A DNA stretch of 50,685 nt, from the NCBI GenBank assembly GCA_002352285.1, contig DEIC01000020.1, positions 1-50,685 of the forward strand. Direction: 5' to 3'. Each line of letters begins with the position of its first letter. Position 1 is the stretch's first letter. The translations under genes were made by a program, and so were the position numbers. The notes beneath the pieces are model-generated. The model saw only the letters and a list, made by a program, of their open reading frames with translations, was not told where the DNA came from and did not search any database. This DNA comes from Alphaproteobacteria bacterium UBA2784. Its GTDB lineage: Bacteria; Pseudomonadota; Alphaproteobacteria; Micropepsales; Micropepsaceae. Below, in pieces: positions 8,221-15,653 of this stretch.

Positions 8221-8739
8221 ATGCGCCTTCTTGCTTGCGTGCTGCTTGTGGCGGCTTTGGCATCGCCTGCCGCCGCTGAAACCGTTTCGCCGCCTTGTGC
8301 GGGCGAGGAATTCCGGCAGCTCGATTTCTGGGTTGGTACCTGGGATCTGGCGTGGGAAGGCGGCAAGGGCGAGAACATCATCACGCGCGACTTCAACGAT
8401 TGTGTAATCCGCGAAAATTTTTCAGACCTCTCGCCTGTGACCGAGGGCAGCCTGCCATTCCGCGGCACCAGCGTTTCAACCTATCACGTGCCTTCCAGCC
8501 TGTGGCGGCAGACCTGGGTCGACAATCAGGGCGGTTATTATGCCCTGACGGGCGGTCCGCAGCCTGATGGCACTTTTGTTCTGACCGATTCACGGCTCCA
8601 TGACGCGGCCCCGCATGCGCGCATGGTGTTTGACAATATCACGCCGGACAGTCTGACCTGGCGCTGGCAGGGCAGTGAAGATGGTGTGACGTGGCAGGAT
8701 CGCTGGGTGATCACCTATACGCGGCGGGCGGCGCCTTGA
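8221..8739 (+). CDS. Secreted protein, DUF1579-like
   Basis: A 172-residue exported protein. Residues 1-19 are a Sec signal peptide ending in ASPAAA-ET. The mature part opens with LDFWVGTWDL and goes on in short beta-strand-like segments (WRQTWVDNQGGYYALTGG, DSLTWRWQGSEDGVTW), the pattern of DUF1579/lipocalin-like secreted proteins; no activity is established. The ATG at 8221 is supported by GGGGAG eight bases upstream, so the longer in-frame version from 8161 is rejected. The stop codon overlaps the TTG start of the next gene, indicating translational coupling. The 105-nt gap after sdhB holds no other gene. Confidence 0.75.
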   Translation: MRLLACVLLVAALASPAAAETVSPPCAGEEFRQLDFWVGTWDLAWEGGKGENIITRDFNDCVIRENFSDLSPVTEGSLPFRGTSVSTYHVPSSLWRQTWVDNQGGYYALTGGPQPDGTFVLTDSRLHDAAPHARMVFDNITPDSLTWRWQGSEDGVTWQDRWVITYTRRAAP

Positions 8740-9830
8740 GGAACCGCCTTTTCGCAGCGGCGCTGCTTGGCGCCTTCGCCTTTGCTCAAACTGCTTATGG
8801 TGCGGAAAATCTCGATCCGTTGCTGGAGGATGTGCGGGCAAAGCACAATGTGCCAGCCCTGGCGGCGCTTGTGCTTAAAGACGGTGAGGTTGTTGCCGAA
8901 GGCGCCGTGGGTGCGCGCGCCTATGGCTCTGGCGTTGCGGTCACGCGCGATGATCTCTGGCACATCGGCTCCAACACCAAGGCGATGACAGCGTTCCTGG
9001 CGCAGCGCCTGATCGATCAGCGCCTGATGGCGCGCGATGAGAATGTGGGGCGCGTGTTTGCCAATGTTGCGCCCATGATGCGCGATGCCTATCGCGCGGT
9101 GACCCTTGATGACCTTTTCTCTCACCGCAGCGGCCTTCCCGCCAATCTGCCTGGTCTTGCCATTCTGATGTTCAAGGGCGATGGACGCCCGTTGATGCAT
9201 CAGCGCGCCAGCTTTGCCGAAGCCGCTTTGGCGAGCCTGCCTGCAGGTGAGCGCGGCGCGCATTTTGAATATTCCAACACGGGCTTTGTGCTTGCGTCGT
9301 CGATCATGGAGCATGTGGCGGCGGAAGACTTTGAGACACTGATTGATTTGCATGTGTTTCAGCCGCTGGGCATCACGCATTATGGCTGGGGGCCGCCGGG
9401 GGATGAGGGCACGCTGGCGCAACCGGTTGCGCATGACGGCGTAACCCCGATCACATCGCACTTGATGGCTGACAATCCTGCCGTCTTTTCTGGTGCCGGC
9501 ACGCTGCACATCTCGATGCGCGACTGGGCGAAGTTTGCCGATGCCATGCTCGACGCGATGGCAGGCGATACGAGCCTGATTTCTGAATTGTCGCTCTCAC
9601 ACCTCATCACGCCGCAGCATGAGGGCAGCACCTATGCCGGTGGCTGGGCGCTGGTGACGCCGCTGGGTGCAGGCGTGATCGCGCATGAGGGGTCGAATAC
9701 GCTCTGGTATGCGATCATTGCGATCTCGCCGCGCACCAATACGGCGATCCTGCTGGCCAGCAATTCTGGCGCCGCAAGGGATGCCGAGATTGAAGTGCTG
9801 CAGGCGTTGATCGGCCAGTGGCCGCTTTAA
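8736..9830 (+). CDS. Serine hydrolase, beta-lactamase / penicillin-binding-protein-like fold
   Basis: Exported class C beta-lactamase-like hydrolase, 364 residues. Motifs: Ser79-x-x-Lys82 (SNTK), Tyr179-Ser-Asn181 and a C-terminal HEG triad replacing KTG, plus FSHRSGLP. This set is typical of esterase/peptidase members of the family (Pfam beta-lactamase) rather than true antibiotic resistance enzymes. I choose TTG 8736 because it opens directly on a signal peptide (MRNRLFAAALLGAF...YGA) and overlaps the previous stop as TTGA; the upstream ATG at 8691 would put a non-signal sequence first. It is probably co-expressed with the preceding secreted protein. Substrate unknown. Confidence 0.85.
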   Translation: MRNRLFAAALLGAFAFAQTAYGAENLDPLLEDVRAKHNVPALAALVLKDGEVVAEGAVGARAYGSGVAVTRDDLWHIGSNTKAMTAFLAQRLIDQRLMARDENVGRVFANVAPMMRDAYRAVTLDDLFSHRSGLPANLPGLAILMFKGDGRPLMHQRASFAEAALASLPAGERGAHFEYSNTGFVLASSIMEHVAAEDFETLIDLHVFQPLGITHYGWGPPGDEGTLAQPVAHDGVTPITSHLMADNPAVFSGAGTLHISMRDWAKFADAMLDAMAGDTSLISELSLSHLITPQHEGSTYAGGWALVTPLGAGVIAHEGSNTLWYAIIAISPRTNTAILLASNSGAARDAEIEVLQALIGQWPL

Positions 9831-9871
9831 CTGACTGATTTCGTGTTGTTTTCTGAGCCGCCCTGCGGGGC

Positions 9872-9904
9872 TTGACATTATTTGATATTTCAATATCTAT
9901 TGAA
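9872..9904 (+). promoter_or_regulatory. Promoter with overlapping ArsR-type operator dyad
   Basis: TTGACA (9872-9877) and TATCTA (9894-9899) form a 16-nt-spaced promoter 43 nt upstream of arsI. Two nested perfect inverted repeats cover the spacer and -10: GATAT-TTCA-ATATC (9884-9897) and TTCAATA-TC-TATTGAA (9889-9904). AT-rich dyads of this kind are the usual ArsR/SmtB operators, and the arsR gene lies in the same operon, so autorepression relieved by arsenite is the likely mode. The dyads are seen; binding is inferred. Confidence 0.7.
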
Positions 9905-9941
9905 TCATCGAATTGAACTCCCAGCCCCGAGAGGCAATCCC

Positions 9942-10436
9942 ATGAAACGCTTTCACGTCCATTTGCAGGTCAAAGACCTTGCCGACTCCATCCGGTTCTA
10001 TTCCGCCCTCTTTGGCACGGAACCCGCCAAGGTGAAGCACGACTATGCCAAGTGGATGCTTGACGATCCGCGTGTGAACTTCGCCATTTCGACCTCGGCG
10101 CAGAAGGCGACCGGCCTCTCCCATCTGGGCATCCAGGTGGACAGCGAAGAAGAGCTGGAGGCCGCAACCGGCAACGCGGCGCGTGCGGCCAACAGCCTTG
10201 TCACCGAAACCGATGTGACCTGCTGCTATGCGCGCTCTGACAAGGCCTGGGTGGAAGACCCGCAGGGCGTGCGCTGGGAAACTTTCCTGACGCATGGCGA
10301 TGCGACGTCCTATGGCTTCTCGGCCGACGACAGCAAGCCGGTGGAAGCTGAGCCGGAGGCTGCCTGTGCGCCGGGCGGCTGTGGCTGCGCGCCCAAGGAA
10401 ACCGTTGAGAAGCCGAAAGTCGCTGCCTGCTGCTGA
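9942..10436 (+). CDS. arsI: ArsI/CadI-family vicinal-oxygen-chelate protein, putative C-As lyase
   Basis: A 164-residue glyoxalase/dioxygenase-fold protein of the ArsI/CadI family. ArsI enzymes use Fe(II) to cleave the carbon-arsenic bond of trivalent organoarsenicals. Metal ligands are visible as His5, His61 and Glu113, and the ArsI-specific vicinal cysteine pair as Cys94-Cys95 (TCCYA). The motif DYAKWMLDDPRVNFAIS is typical. The C-terminal tail is cysteine-rich (CAPGGCGCAP, then a terminal CC), a feature of the family. The ATG at 9942 has GAGAGG upstream. It is first in the arsI-arsR-arsC operon. CadI (cadmium-induced, no lyase assay) is the alternative name. Confidence 0.8.
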   Translation: MKRFHVHLQVKDLADSIRFYSALFGTEPAKVKHDYAKWMLDDPRVNFAISTSAQKATGLSHLGIQVDSEEELEAATGNAARAANSLVTETDVTCCYARSDKAWVEDPQGVRWETFLTHGDATSYGFSADDSKPVEAEPEAACAPGGCGCAPKETVEKPKVAACC

Positions 10437-10497
10437 TCCTTCCACATTCATGGAAGTGTCATCACGTCCTGCTACAGCGCGCGCAAGGGAGAGTGAC

Positions 10498-10848
10498 ATG
10501 TTAGGCAACGGGGAAACGCAACAAGCCATCCGATCCTTTGCGGCGCTGGCGCAGGACACGCGCCTTGCTGTCATCCGCGCGCTTGTCGTCGCGGGAGACA
10601 CCGGCATGGCAGCTGGCCAGATCGGCGAGGCGCTGGGCGTATCTGCGCCCACATTGTCATTCCACCTGAAAGAACTTGAGAATGCCGGTCTTGTGCGCTC
10701 GCGCCGCGAGAGCCGGCAGATTTTCTACACGGCGGATTTTCAGCGCATGCGTGACCTTATCGGTTTCCTGTGGCGCGATTGCTGTCGGGGCGGCGAGGCG
10801 TGCGATGCGCCTGCACCCGCCTCGGTTCTTACCTGTGGAGCGGCATAG
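10498..10848 (+). CDS. arsR: ArsR/SmtB-family arsenic-responsive repressor
   Basis: A 116-residue winged-helix metalloregulator. The recognition helix SAPTLSFHLKELENAGLV and wing RSRRESRQIFY are clear. It lacks the classical CxCxxC in helix 4; instead Cys95, Cys96 and Cys102 sit near the C-terminus, the same numbers reported for the Acidithiobacillus ferrooxidans ArsR As(III) site, with Cys113 in addition. The start ATG 10498 has GGGAGAG at good spacing; the reading frame is open further upstream but conserved sequence starts here. Its stop overlaps the arsC start codon (TAGTG). Likely represses the dyad-bearing promoter upstream of arsI. Confidence 0.92.
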   Translation: MLGNGETQQAIRSFAALAQDTRLAVIRALVVAGDTGMAAGQIGEALGVSAPTLSFHLKELENAGLVRSRRESRQIFYTADFQRMRDLIGFLWRDCCRGGEACDAPAPASVLTCGAA

Positions 10849-11351
10849 TGGCTGACAAGATTTTCAACGTGCTTTTTCTGTGCACGGGCAATTCGGCGCG
10901 TTCAGTGATGGCAGAGGCCTGGCTGAATTTTGCAGGGCGCGGGCGGTTTGCTGCGTTCAGCGCAGGCTCGATGCCCACCGGCAAGGTCAATCCGCACACG
11001 CTTGATGTGCTGAAAATTGCCGGCGTGCCGCTTCGCGAAACGCCACGCTCCAAAAGCTGGAGCGAATTTGCCGAAAGCGGCGCGCCCGAGATGGACTTTG
11101 TCATTACGGTCTGTGACTCGGCGGCGGGCGAAGTGTGTCCGATCTGGCCGGGCCAGCCGATGAATGCGCATTGGGGCTTTCCTGATCCGGCGGCCGTTCA
11201 GGGTACGGATGCTGAGAAGCAGGCGGCCTTCCTTGACGTGTTCCGGCAGATCCGTTCGCGCATCGACATCTTCATCAATCTGCCGATGGCGTCGCTCGAC
11301 CGGCTGGCGCTGAAAAAGCACCTGGATGATATCGGCAAGGTGAAGGGGTAA
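10848..11351 (+). CDS. arsC: Arsenate reductase, low-molecular-weight phosphatase type
   Basis: Reduces arsenate to arsenite; 167 residues with a GTG start that overlaps the arsR stop. The phosphatase P-loop is Cys12-TGNSA-Arg18-Ser, with Asp113 in FPDPAAV as the general acid. Further cysteines Cys89 and Cys97 (TVCDSAAGEVCPIW) match the relay pair of thioredoxin-coupled ArsC enzymes, so thioredoxin is the probable reductant. ACR3/ArsB efflux genes do not follow; the next 447 nt are non-coding. Alternatively it could act as a protein tyrosine phosphatase, but operon context favours arsenate. Confidence 0.9.
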   Translation: MADKIFNVLFLCTGNSARSVMAEAWLNFAGRGRFAAFSAGSMPTGKVNPHTLDVLKIAGVPLRETPRSKSWSEFAESGAPEMDFVITVCDSAAGEVCPIWPGQPMNAHWGFPDPAAVQGTDAEKQAAFLDVFRQIRSRIDIFINLPMASLDRLALKKHLDDIGKVKG

Positions 11352-11365
11352 GCGAGGAAGCTGGT

Positions 11366-11625
11366 GTCCCTCGCCCCGCGTTTCTGACGGCAACCGGGTT
11401 CACAAATATTGCTTGCACCTCCTCCGCAACTTGTTGCGGGGGTGAGCGGAGCGCAAGAGATCGCACTTGCGATCTGGGTGGGGGTCTTTGTTTTCTGCCG
11501 GTTTCCCCCACCCGCGATGCAAGTGCATCGCTGGCCCCCCCGCGCGTGATCGCGCGGGCGGAGGCGCAAGAAAAATGAGGCAATTTTTCAGGTTCCTGAA
11601 ATGTGTGCGTACGATAGCCAGATGT
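11366..11625. repeat. Multi-hairpin intergenic repeat, copy A
   Basis: This segment fills most of the 447-nt gene-free gap 11352-11798. It holds a chain of perfect or near-perfect stems: 11421-11442 (CCGCAAC/GTTGCGG), 11458-11475 (AGATCGCA/TGCGATCT), an outer pair GGGTGGGGG (11476-11484) with CCCCCACCC (11505-11513) enclosing 20 nt, 11514-11531 (GCGATGCA/TGCATCGC) and 11539-11558 (CCCGCGCG/CGCGCGGG). The shared motif GAGCGRRGCGMA is at 11444-11455. Its reverse complement aligns with copy B at 43350-43560, including a related tail to about 11620. No gene or terminator T-run is evident. The remainder, 11626-11798, holds only a small ACGATA/TATCGT dyad (11611-11630). Confidence 0.75.
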
Positions 11626-11798
11626 ATCGTGCTGAGAGCAAAGAAGGGCTCTCGCGCGCCCCATTTCTGAACGGCCTGAAACACAAGTTGAAGGGCCAGT
11701 TGAAAGGAATGTGATGACGCTCCGGCATCTTGCACTTTTCGCGCGCGCCATCGGGCGGCTAGACTCTCTCCCAACTTTCGGGGGTCAAGGGAGTAACC

Positions 11799-12524
11799 AT
11801 GCGCCGCCTGTTTTCTGCCGCCGCAATTGCAGCCCTGCTGCCTCTTAGTGTTGCACAGGGTGAAGAGCCAGCATCCGGGCCGGAAACTGGCGTTGATCCG
11901 GTGATTGCCGGCATGGCGGGCCCTTTCATTCTGGAGCAGGGCAGTGGCGGCCCCCAATGCCGGGTTGAGCTTTCAACCGAGGCAGCCATCCATGCCTTTG
12001 CCATCATCATTCCTGAAACCTGCCATGCCGATTTTCCGCCGCTGACGGAAGTTGCAGGCTGGACCATGCTGGAAGACGGCACGCTGCGGCTTACCGATGC
12101 GCTGGGCAAGAAGCTTTATGAGTTCACCGAAATCGAATCCGGCCTGTTCCAGATGAGCGAGCCGCCAGGCTTCTCCATGGTCAATGTCGATGAAAGTGAT
12201 TTTGCCGAAAGCCAGCAGATTGAAATTTTTCCGGAGCAGCGGGCGGGCGCCTATGTGCTCTCACAGACCGAGGCGCCTGACCTTGCGCGCTGCGAATTGA
12301 CATTGTTGCCGGAAGCGGGCGGTGAGGACTGGTATGCAGCAACGCTTGATGCGGCTTGCCCGCCGGAATTGACCCGATTTGAAATCATCGGCTGGCGGCC
12401 TCTGGCTGATGGAATCGTGCTGATCGGCAAGCCGGGCGAAATCGGCATTCTGTCGGAAACCGACACGGGTCCGCTTGAGGGCAAGATCGAACCCAATCTG
12501 ACCCTCAGACTCGTTCGAATCTGA
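11799..12524 (+). CDS. Secreted protein with tandem AprI/Inh-type protease inhibitor domains
   Basis: A 241-residue exported protein with a signal peptide (about 1-20). Two similar beta-barrel units follow, residues about 38-120 and 148-240. Each has a Cys pair (Cys54/Cys75 and Cys165/Cys187) and a conserved Gly-Trp (Trp88 and Trp199), the layout of the AprI/Inh family that inhibits serralysin-type metalloproteases. Single-domain family members are about half this length, so this looks like an internal duplication. No protease gene is adjacent; it may inhibit an endogenous or foreign enzyme in the periplasm. Assigned from pattern, not from alignment. Confidence 0.65.
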   Translation: MRRLFSAAAIAALLPLSVAQGEEPASGPETGVDPVIAGMAGPFILEQGSGGPQCRVELSTEAAIHAFAIIIPETCHADFPPLTEVAGWTMLEDGTLRLTDALGKKLYEFTEIESGLFQMSEPPGFSMVNVDESDFAESQQIEIFPEQRAGAYVLSQTEAPDLARCELTLLPEAGGEDWYAATLDAACPPELTRFEIIGWRPLADGIVLIGKPGEIGILSETDTGPLEGKIEPNLTLRLVRI

Positions 12525-12624
12525 CCGCTTTTGCGCAACGAAACTGCTTGCCTTGCATCGGCCCGATCCGGGCTGATAGAGCGTGGCCGCAACTCAGCCA
12601 GCCCATCAGCCAGGATGCGCAATC

Positions 12625-14127
12625 ATGGTCAAGGAATATACCCACTTCATCAATGGCCGCCACGTGAAGGGCACGTCTGGCCATTTTGGCGATGTCTTCA
12701 ATCCCAATACGGGTGAGGTGCAGGCAAAAACACCGCTCGCCACCGCCGCTGAATTGCGCAGCGCGGTTGAAGCCGCCGCTGCTGCGTTCCCTTCATGGTC
12801 GGCGATGAACCCGCAGCGCCGCGCGCGCGTGATGTTCAACTTCAAGGCGCTGGTTGAAAATAACATGGATGAGCTTGCCCGCATGCTCTCGATGGAGCAC
12901 GGCAAGGTGATCGCGGACTCCAAGGGCGACATCCAGCGCGGGCTTGAAGTGATCGAATTTGCCTGCGGCATCCCGCATCTGATGAAGGGCGAATATACCG
13001 AAAACGCGGGCACCGGCATCGACGTCTATTCGATGCGCCAGCCCCTGGGCGTTGTTGCGGGCATTACACCGTTCAACTTCCCGGCCATGATCCCGATGTG
13101 GATGTTTGGCGTGGCCATTGCCTGCGGCAATACATTCGTGTGCAAGCCGTCGGAAAAGGATCCGGGCGTTCCCCTGCGCCTTGCCGAGTTGATGATGGAG
13201 GCGGGTGCGCCTGCGGGGGTTCTCAACGTCGTCAATGGCGGCAAAGAAGCGGTTGATGCGATCCTGACCGATCCCGATATTCGGGCGGTGTCGTTTGTCG
13301 GCTCAACCGCGATTGCCGACTACGTCTATCGCACCGGCACGGCGCACGGAAAGCGTGTGCAGGCAATGGGCGGCGCCAAGAACCACGCGATCATCATGCC
13401 GGATGCTGATCTTGATCAGGTGACGGACGAGCTGATCGGCGCGGGTTATGGTTCGGCGGGTGAACGCTGCATGGCAATCTCGGTCGCCGTGCCGGTGACG
13501 GACAAGCTGGCCGATGCGCTTGTCGCGCGCCTCAAGCCGCGGGTGGAATCGCTCAAGGTTGGTCTTTCAACCGATGCCGATGCCAATTACGGCCCGCTGG
13601 TCACACGCGAGCACCGCGACAAGGTGAAGTCCTATATCGACATGGGCGTGAAGGAAGGCGCCGAGCTGGTCGTTGATGGCCGCGGCTTTTCCATGCAGGG
13701 CTATGACAAAGGGTTCTTTCTGGGCGGTTCGCTGTTCGACCGCGTGAAGCCCGACATGAAATCCTATCAGGACGAGATTTTCGGGCCGGTGCTTCAGATT
13801 GCGCGCGCGCGCGACTTTGACGAAGCCATCAGCCTTCCCACCAAACACCAATACGGCAACGGCGTTGCCATCTTTACGCGCGATGGCGATGCAGCGCGCG
13901 AGTTTGCGTCGCGCGTGCAGGTGGGCATGGTGGGCATCAATGTGCCGATCCCGGTGCCACTCGCCTATCACACGTTTGGCGGCTGGAAGCGTTCGGCCTT
14001 TGGTGACGTCAATCAGCACGGCCCCGAGGGCGTGCGCTTCTTTACCAAGATCAAGACTGTAACCCAACGCTGGCCGAAGGGCGGCGTGCGCGAGGGCTCG
14101 TCGTTCGTGATTCCAACGATGAAGTAG
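12625..14127 (+). CDS. mmsA: CoA-acylating methylmalonate-semialdehyde dehydrogenase
   Basis: Converts (methyl)malonate semialdehyde with CoA and NAD+ to propionyl-CoA or acetyl-CoA, in valine, beta-alanine and inositol breakdown. The 500-residue aldehyde dehydrogenase has catalytic Cys282 in GERCMA, ITPFNFPAMIPMWMF, and GGAKNHAIIMPDAD, in which Asn replaces the usual ALDH general-base Glu, a mark of the CoA-dependent subfamily. The ATG at 12625 (MVKEYTHFINGR) has AGGA upstream and matches where homologues start. It stands alone, without mmsB nearby. The gap before it (12525-12624) has a GCCCG-ATC-CGGGC hairpin and no clear promoter. Confidence 0.95.
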   Translation: MVKEYTHFINGRHVKGTSGHFGDVFNPNTGEVQAKTPLATAAELRSAVEAAAAAFPSWSAMNPQRRARVMFNFKALVENNMDELARMLSMEHGKVIADSKGDIQRGLEVIEFACGIPHLMKGEYTENAGTGIDVYSMRQPLGVVAGITPFNFPAMIPMWMFGVAIACGNTFVCKPSEKDPGVPLRLAELMMEAGAPAGVLNVVNGGKEAVDAILTDPDIRAVSFVGSTAIADYVYRTGTAHGKRVQAMGGAKNHAIIMPDADLDQVTDELIGAGYGSAGERCMAISVAVPVTDKLADALVARLKPRVESLKVGLSTDADANYGPLVTREHRDKVKSYIDMGVKEGAELVVDGRGFSMQGYDKGFFLGGSLFDRVKPDMKSYQDEIFGPVLQIARARDFDEAISLPTKHQYGNGVAIFTRDGDAAREFASRVQVGMVGINVPIPVPLAYHTFGGWKRSAFGDVNQHGPEGVRFFTKIKTVTQRWPKGGVREGSSFVIPTMK

Positions 14128-14258
14128 TTGCACCGCAGCATGGCGTGGCCGCGAAAGGCCGGGAATCTGAACAGGTATTCAACACACCTTTGTTGACGGG
14201 CGGGCAAGAGAGCCTTAGGCCTCACTTGCCTGTCTTTCCCCGTAACGGAGTTTCCATC

Positions 14259-14933
14259 GTGTATCAGCGTCTTGCCGGTCTTGTTGCTGTTCTAGTTGTT
14301 GTGGGCACGAGCGCTGTGGCGCGCGCGGAGGATCCGACGCCGGTGGGGCCGGGCTTTGATTGCGCCAAGGCATCGACTGATCTTGAGCGCATGATCTGCG
14401 ATACACCTGCGCTTTCCTGGTGGGACCGGCAGATGGCCAGCGCCTATGAGCTTGCGCGCCTCAATGCCGATGAGAAAGGCCGCGAGACGCTGCTGGCGGC
14501 GCAGCGCCTCTTCCTTGCTTCGCGTGACAAGTGCGCGCTCGACTATGCTTGCCTTGTTGATGCGTATGCCGGGCGCATCGCGGAGTTTGCCACCAGCGAT
14601 GATCCGGGCATGGTGCGTGTGGGTCGCTATGTGCAGCCCGGCGACGGGGAAGTGGGCGGCGACCTTGACCTTGTGGTCTTCGGCAACGGGCTTGCCTCCA
14701 TCTCGATGGTCACATTCGGCCCGAATGCGCATACCTGTGCGCTGGACACGGATGATGGCCGCGACAGCCCGATGGGCATCATCTCGTTCGAAAACGAGAT
14801 TGCCGAGGGCGAGCTCTGCGTTCTCACCATCACGCCCGATGGCGCCAACATGGTGGTGACTTCCGAGAACTGCACCTATTATTGCGGCATGCGCGCCACG
14901 CTTGATGGCACCTATTCGCCGCGCGCCAATTAA
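14259..14933 (+). CDS. Secreted protein with LprI-type (lysozyme inhibitor-like) domain
   Basis: A 224-residue exported protein with signal peptide MYQRLAGLVAVLV...ARA. Residues 33-110 match the LprI N-terminal pattern: FDCAKASTDLERMICDTP, then RQMASAYELA and AAQRLFLASRDKC-(x5)-C, with Cys35, Cys47, Cys92 and Cys98 placed for two disulfides. The C-terminal 100 residues are beta-rich with further cysteines and are not recognised. LprI of Mycobacterium inhibits lysozyme, but most family members are uncharacterised. I choose GTG 14259 because GGAG lies eight bases upstream and it opens exactly on the signal peptide; an earlier start at 14145 would bury it. Confidence 0.75.
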   Translation: MYQRLAGLVAVLVVVGTSAVARAEDPTPVGPGFDCAKASTDLERMICDTPALSWWDRQMASAYELARLNADEKGRETLLAAQRLFLASRDKCALDYACLVDAYAGRIAEFATSDDPGMVRVGRYVQPGDGEVGGDLDLVVFGNGLASISMVTFGPNAHTCALDTDDGRDSPMGIISFENEIAEGELCVLTITPDGANMVVTSENCTYYCGMRATLDGTYSPRAN

Positions 14934-14951
14934 GACCGGAAGGGCCACGCC

Positions 14952-15623
14952 ATGCGCATTCTGATCGCCGCTGCATTCCTTGCTGCCGTATCGTTCGTTG
15001 ATGTGCGTGCGCAGGAAACCCCCGCGCCGGCGCCTGCGGCAGAAGAGGAAGAGGTGATGCCTGCGCCTGTTGAGGTGACAGTGCAGGCGGCTGAGCTTGC
15101 GGCGATGCTGGAAAATGCGCCTTTCGTGCACAAGGGCAATGGCGGCACGGCGCTTTATCTTGTCGAGTTCCGTTCGTGCCCGACCTGCCTTGAACTCAAG
15201 GCAGCGCAATATGATACGATGAACGCGCTCGGCATCGACATGCGCTTCATCATGTATGCGCGCGCGGACCGTGAGGGCAAGCCGCGGTCCAAGCCCGGCG
15301 AGCGGGCGATGATCGCGGAACTCTGGATGAACCGCGACTTTGCGCAGTGGGAACGCTGGTATGCGGTTGATCCCGACACGTTCTATGAAACCGAAACCCT
15401 GCCGCCATCGGCGGATGATGATCCGGCGCGTATGGCGCTGGTCGAGCAGTCGCGCCAGATCGTGCGCGACCTTGCGGCCATTCTGGAAGCCAATGGCGTC
15501 GAGATGGCGATCCCCGCGCTCTTCTGGCAGCACGACGGCAAGTGGATGACCTATATCGGCTATGACAAGGCGGTGTTTGAGAGCCTCATTCTGCCGCAGC
15601 TTGCGCCCGCGACCGCGCAATAG
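14952..15623 (+). CDS. Exported thioredoxin-fold protein with CPTC motif
   Basis: A 223-residue protein with signal peptide (1-20), an acidic Ala/Pro/Glu-rich linker (21-40) and a thioredoxin-like domain. The redox motif is Cys76-Pro-Thr-Cys79 (VEFRSCPTCLELK), and IPALFW near residue 190 supplies the cis-proline. The long helical insert between them (about 110-180) resembles the DsbC/DsbG-like layout, which suggests periplasmic disulfide isomerase or reductase activity; this is inference. It starts 18 nt after the LprI-like gene and ends 30 nt before zapE, so these genes may be co-transcribed. Confidence 0.75.
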   Translation: MRILIAAAFLAAVSFVDVRAQETPAPAPAAEEEEVMPAPVEVTVQAAELAAMLENAPFVHKGNGGTALYLVEFRSCPTCLELKAAQYDTMNALGIDMRFIMYARADREGKPRSKPGERAMIAELWMNRDFAQWERWYAVDPDTFYETETLPPSADDDPARMALVEQSRQIVRDLAAILEANGVEMAIPALFWQHDGKWMTYIGYDKAVFESLILPQLAPATAQ

Positions 15624-15653
15624 TTCTGCGAGCGTGAAGCGCAGCGGGGGCGC

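Noticed and set aside
8736..9830. The beta-lactamase-fold gene as an antibiotic resistance gene
   Set aside because: It has HEG instead of KTG and lies in a housekeeping context, which fits esterase/peptidase members of the family better.
11400..11600. The repeat array as a CRISPR
   Set aside because: The stems differ in sequence, there are no equal-length spacers and no cas genes nearby.
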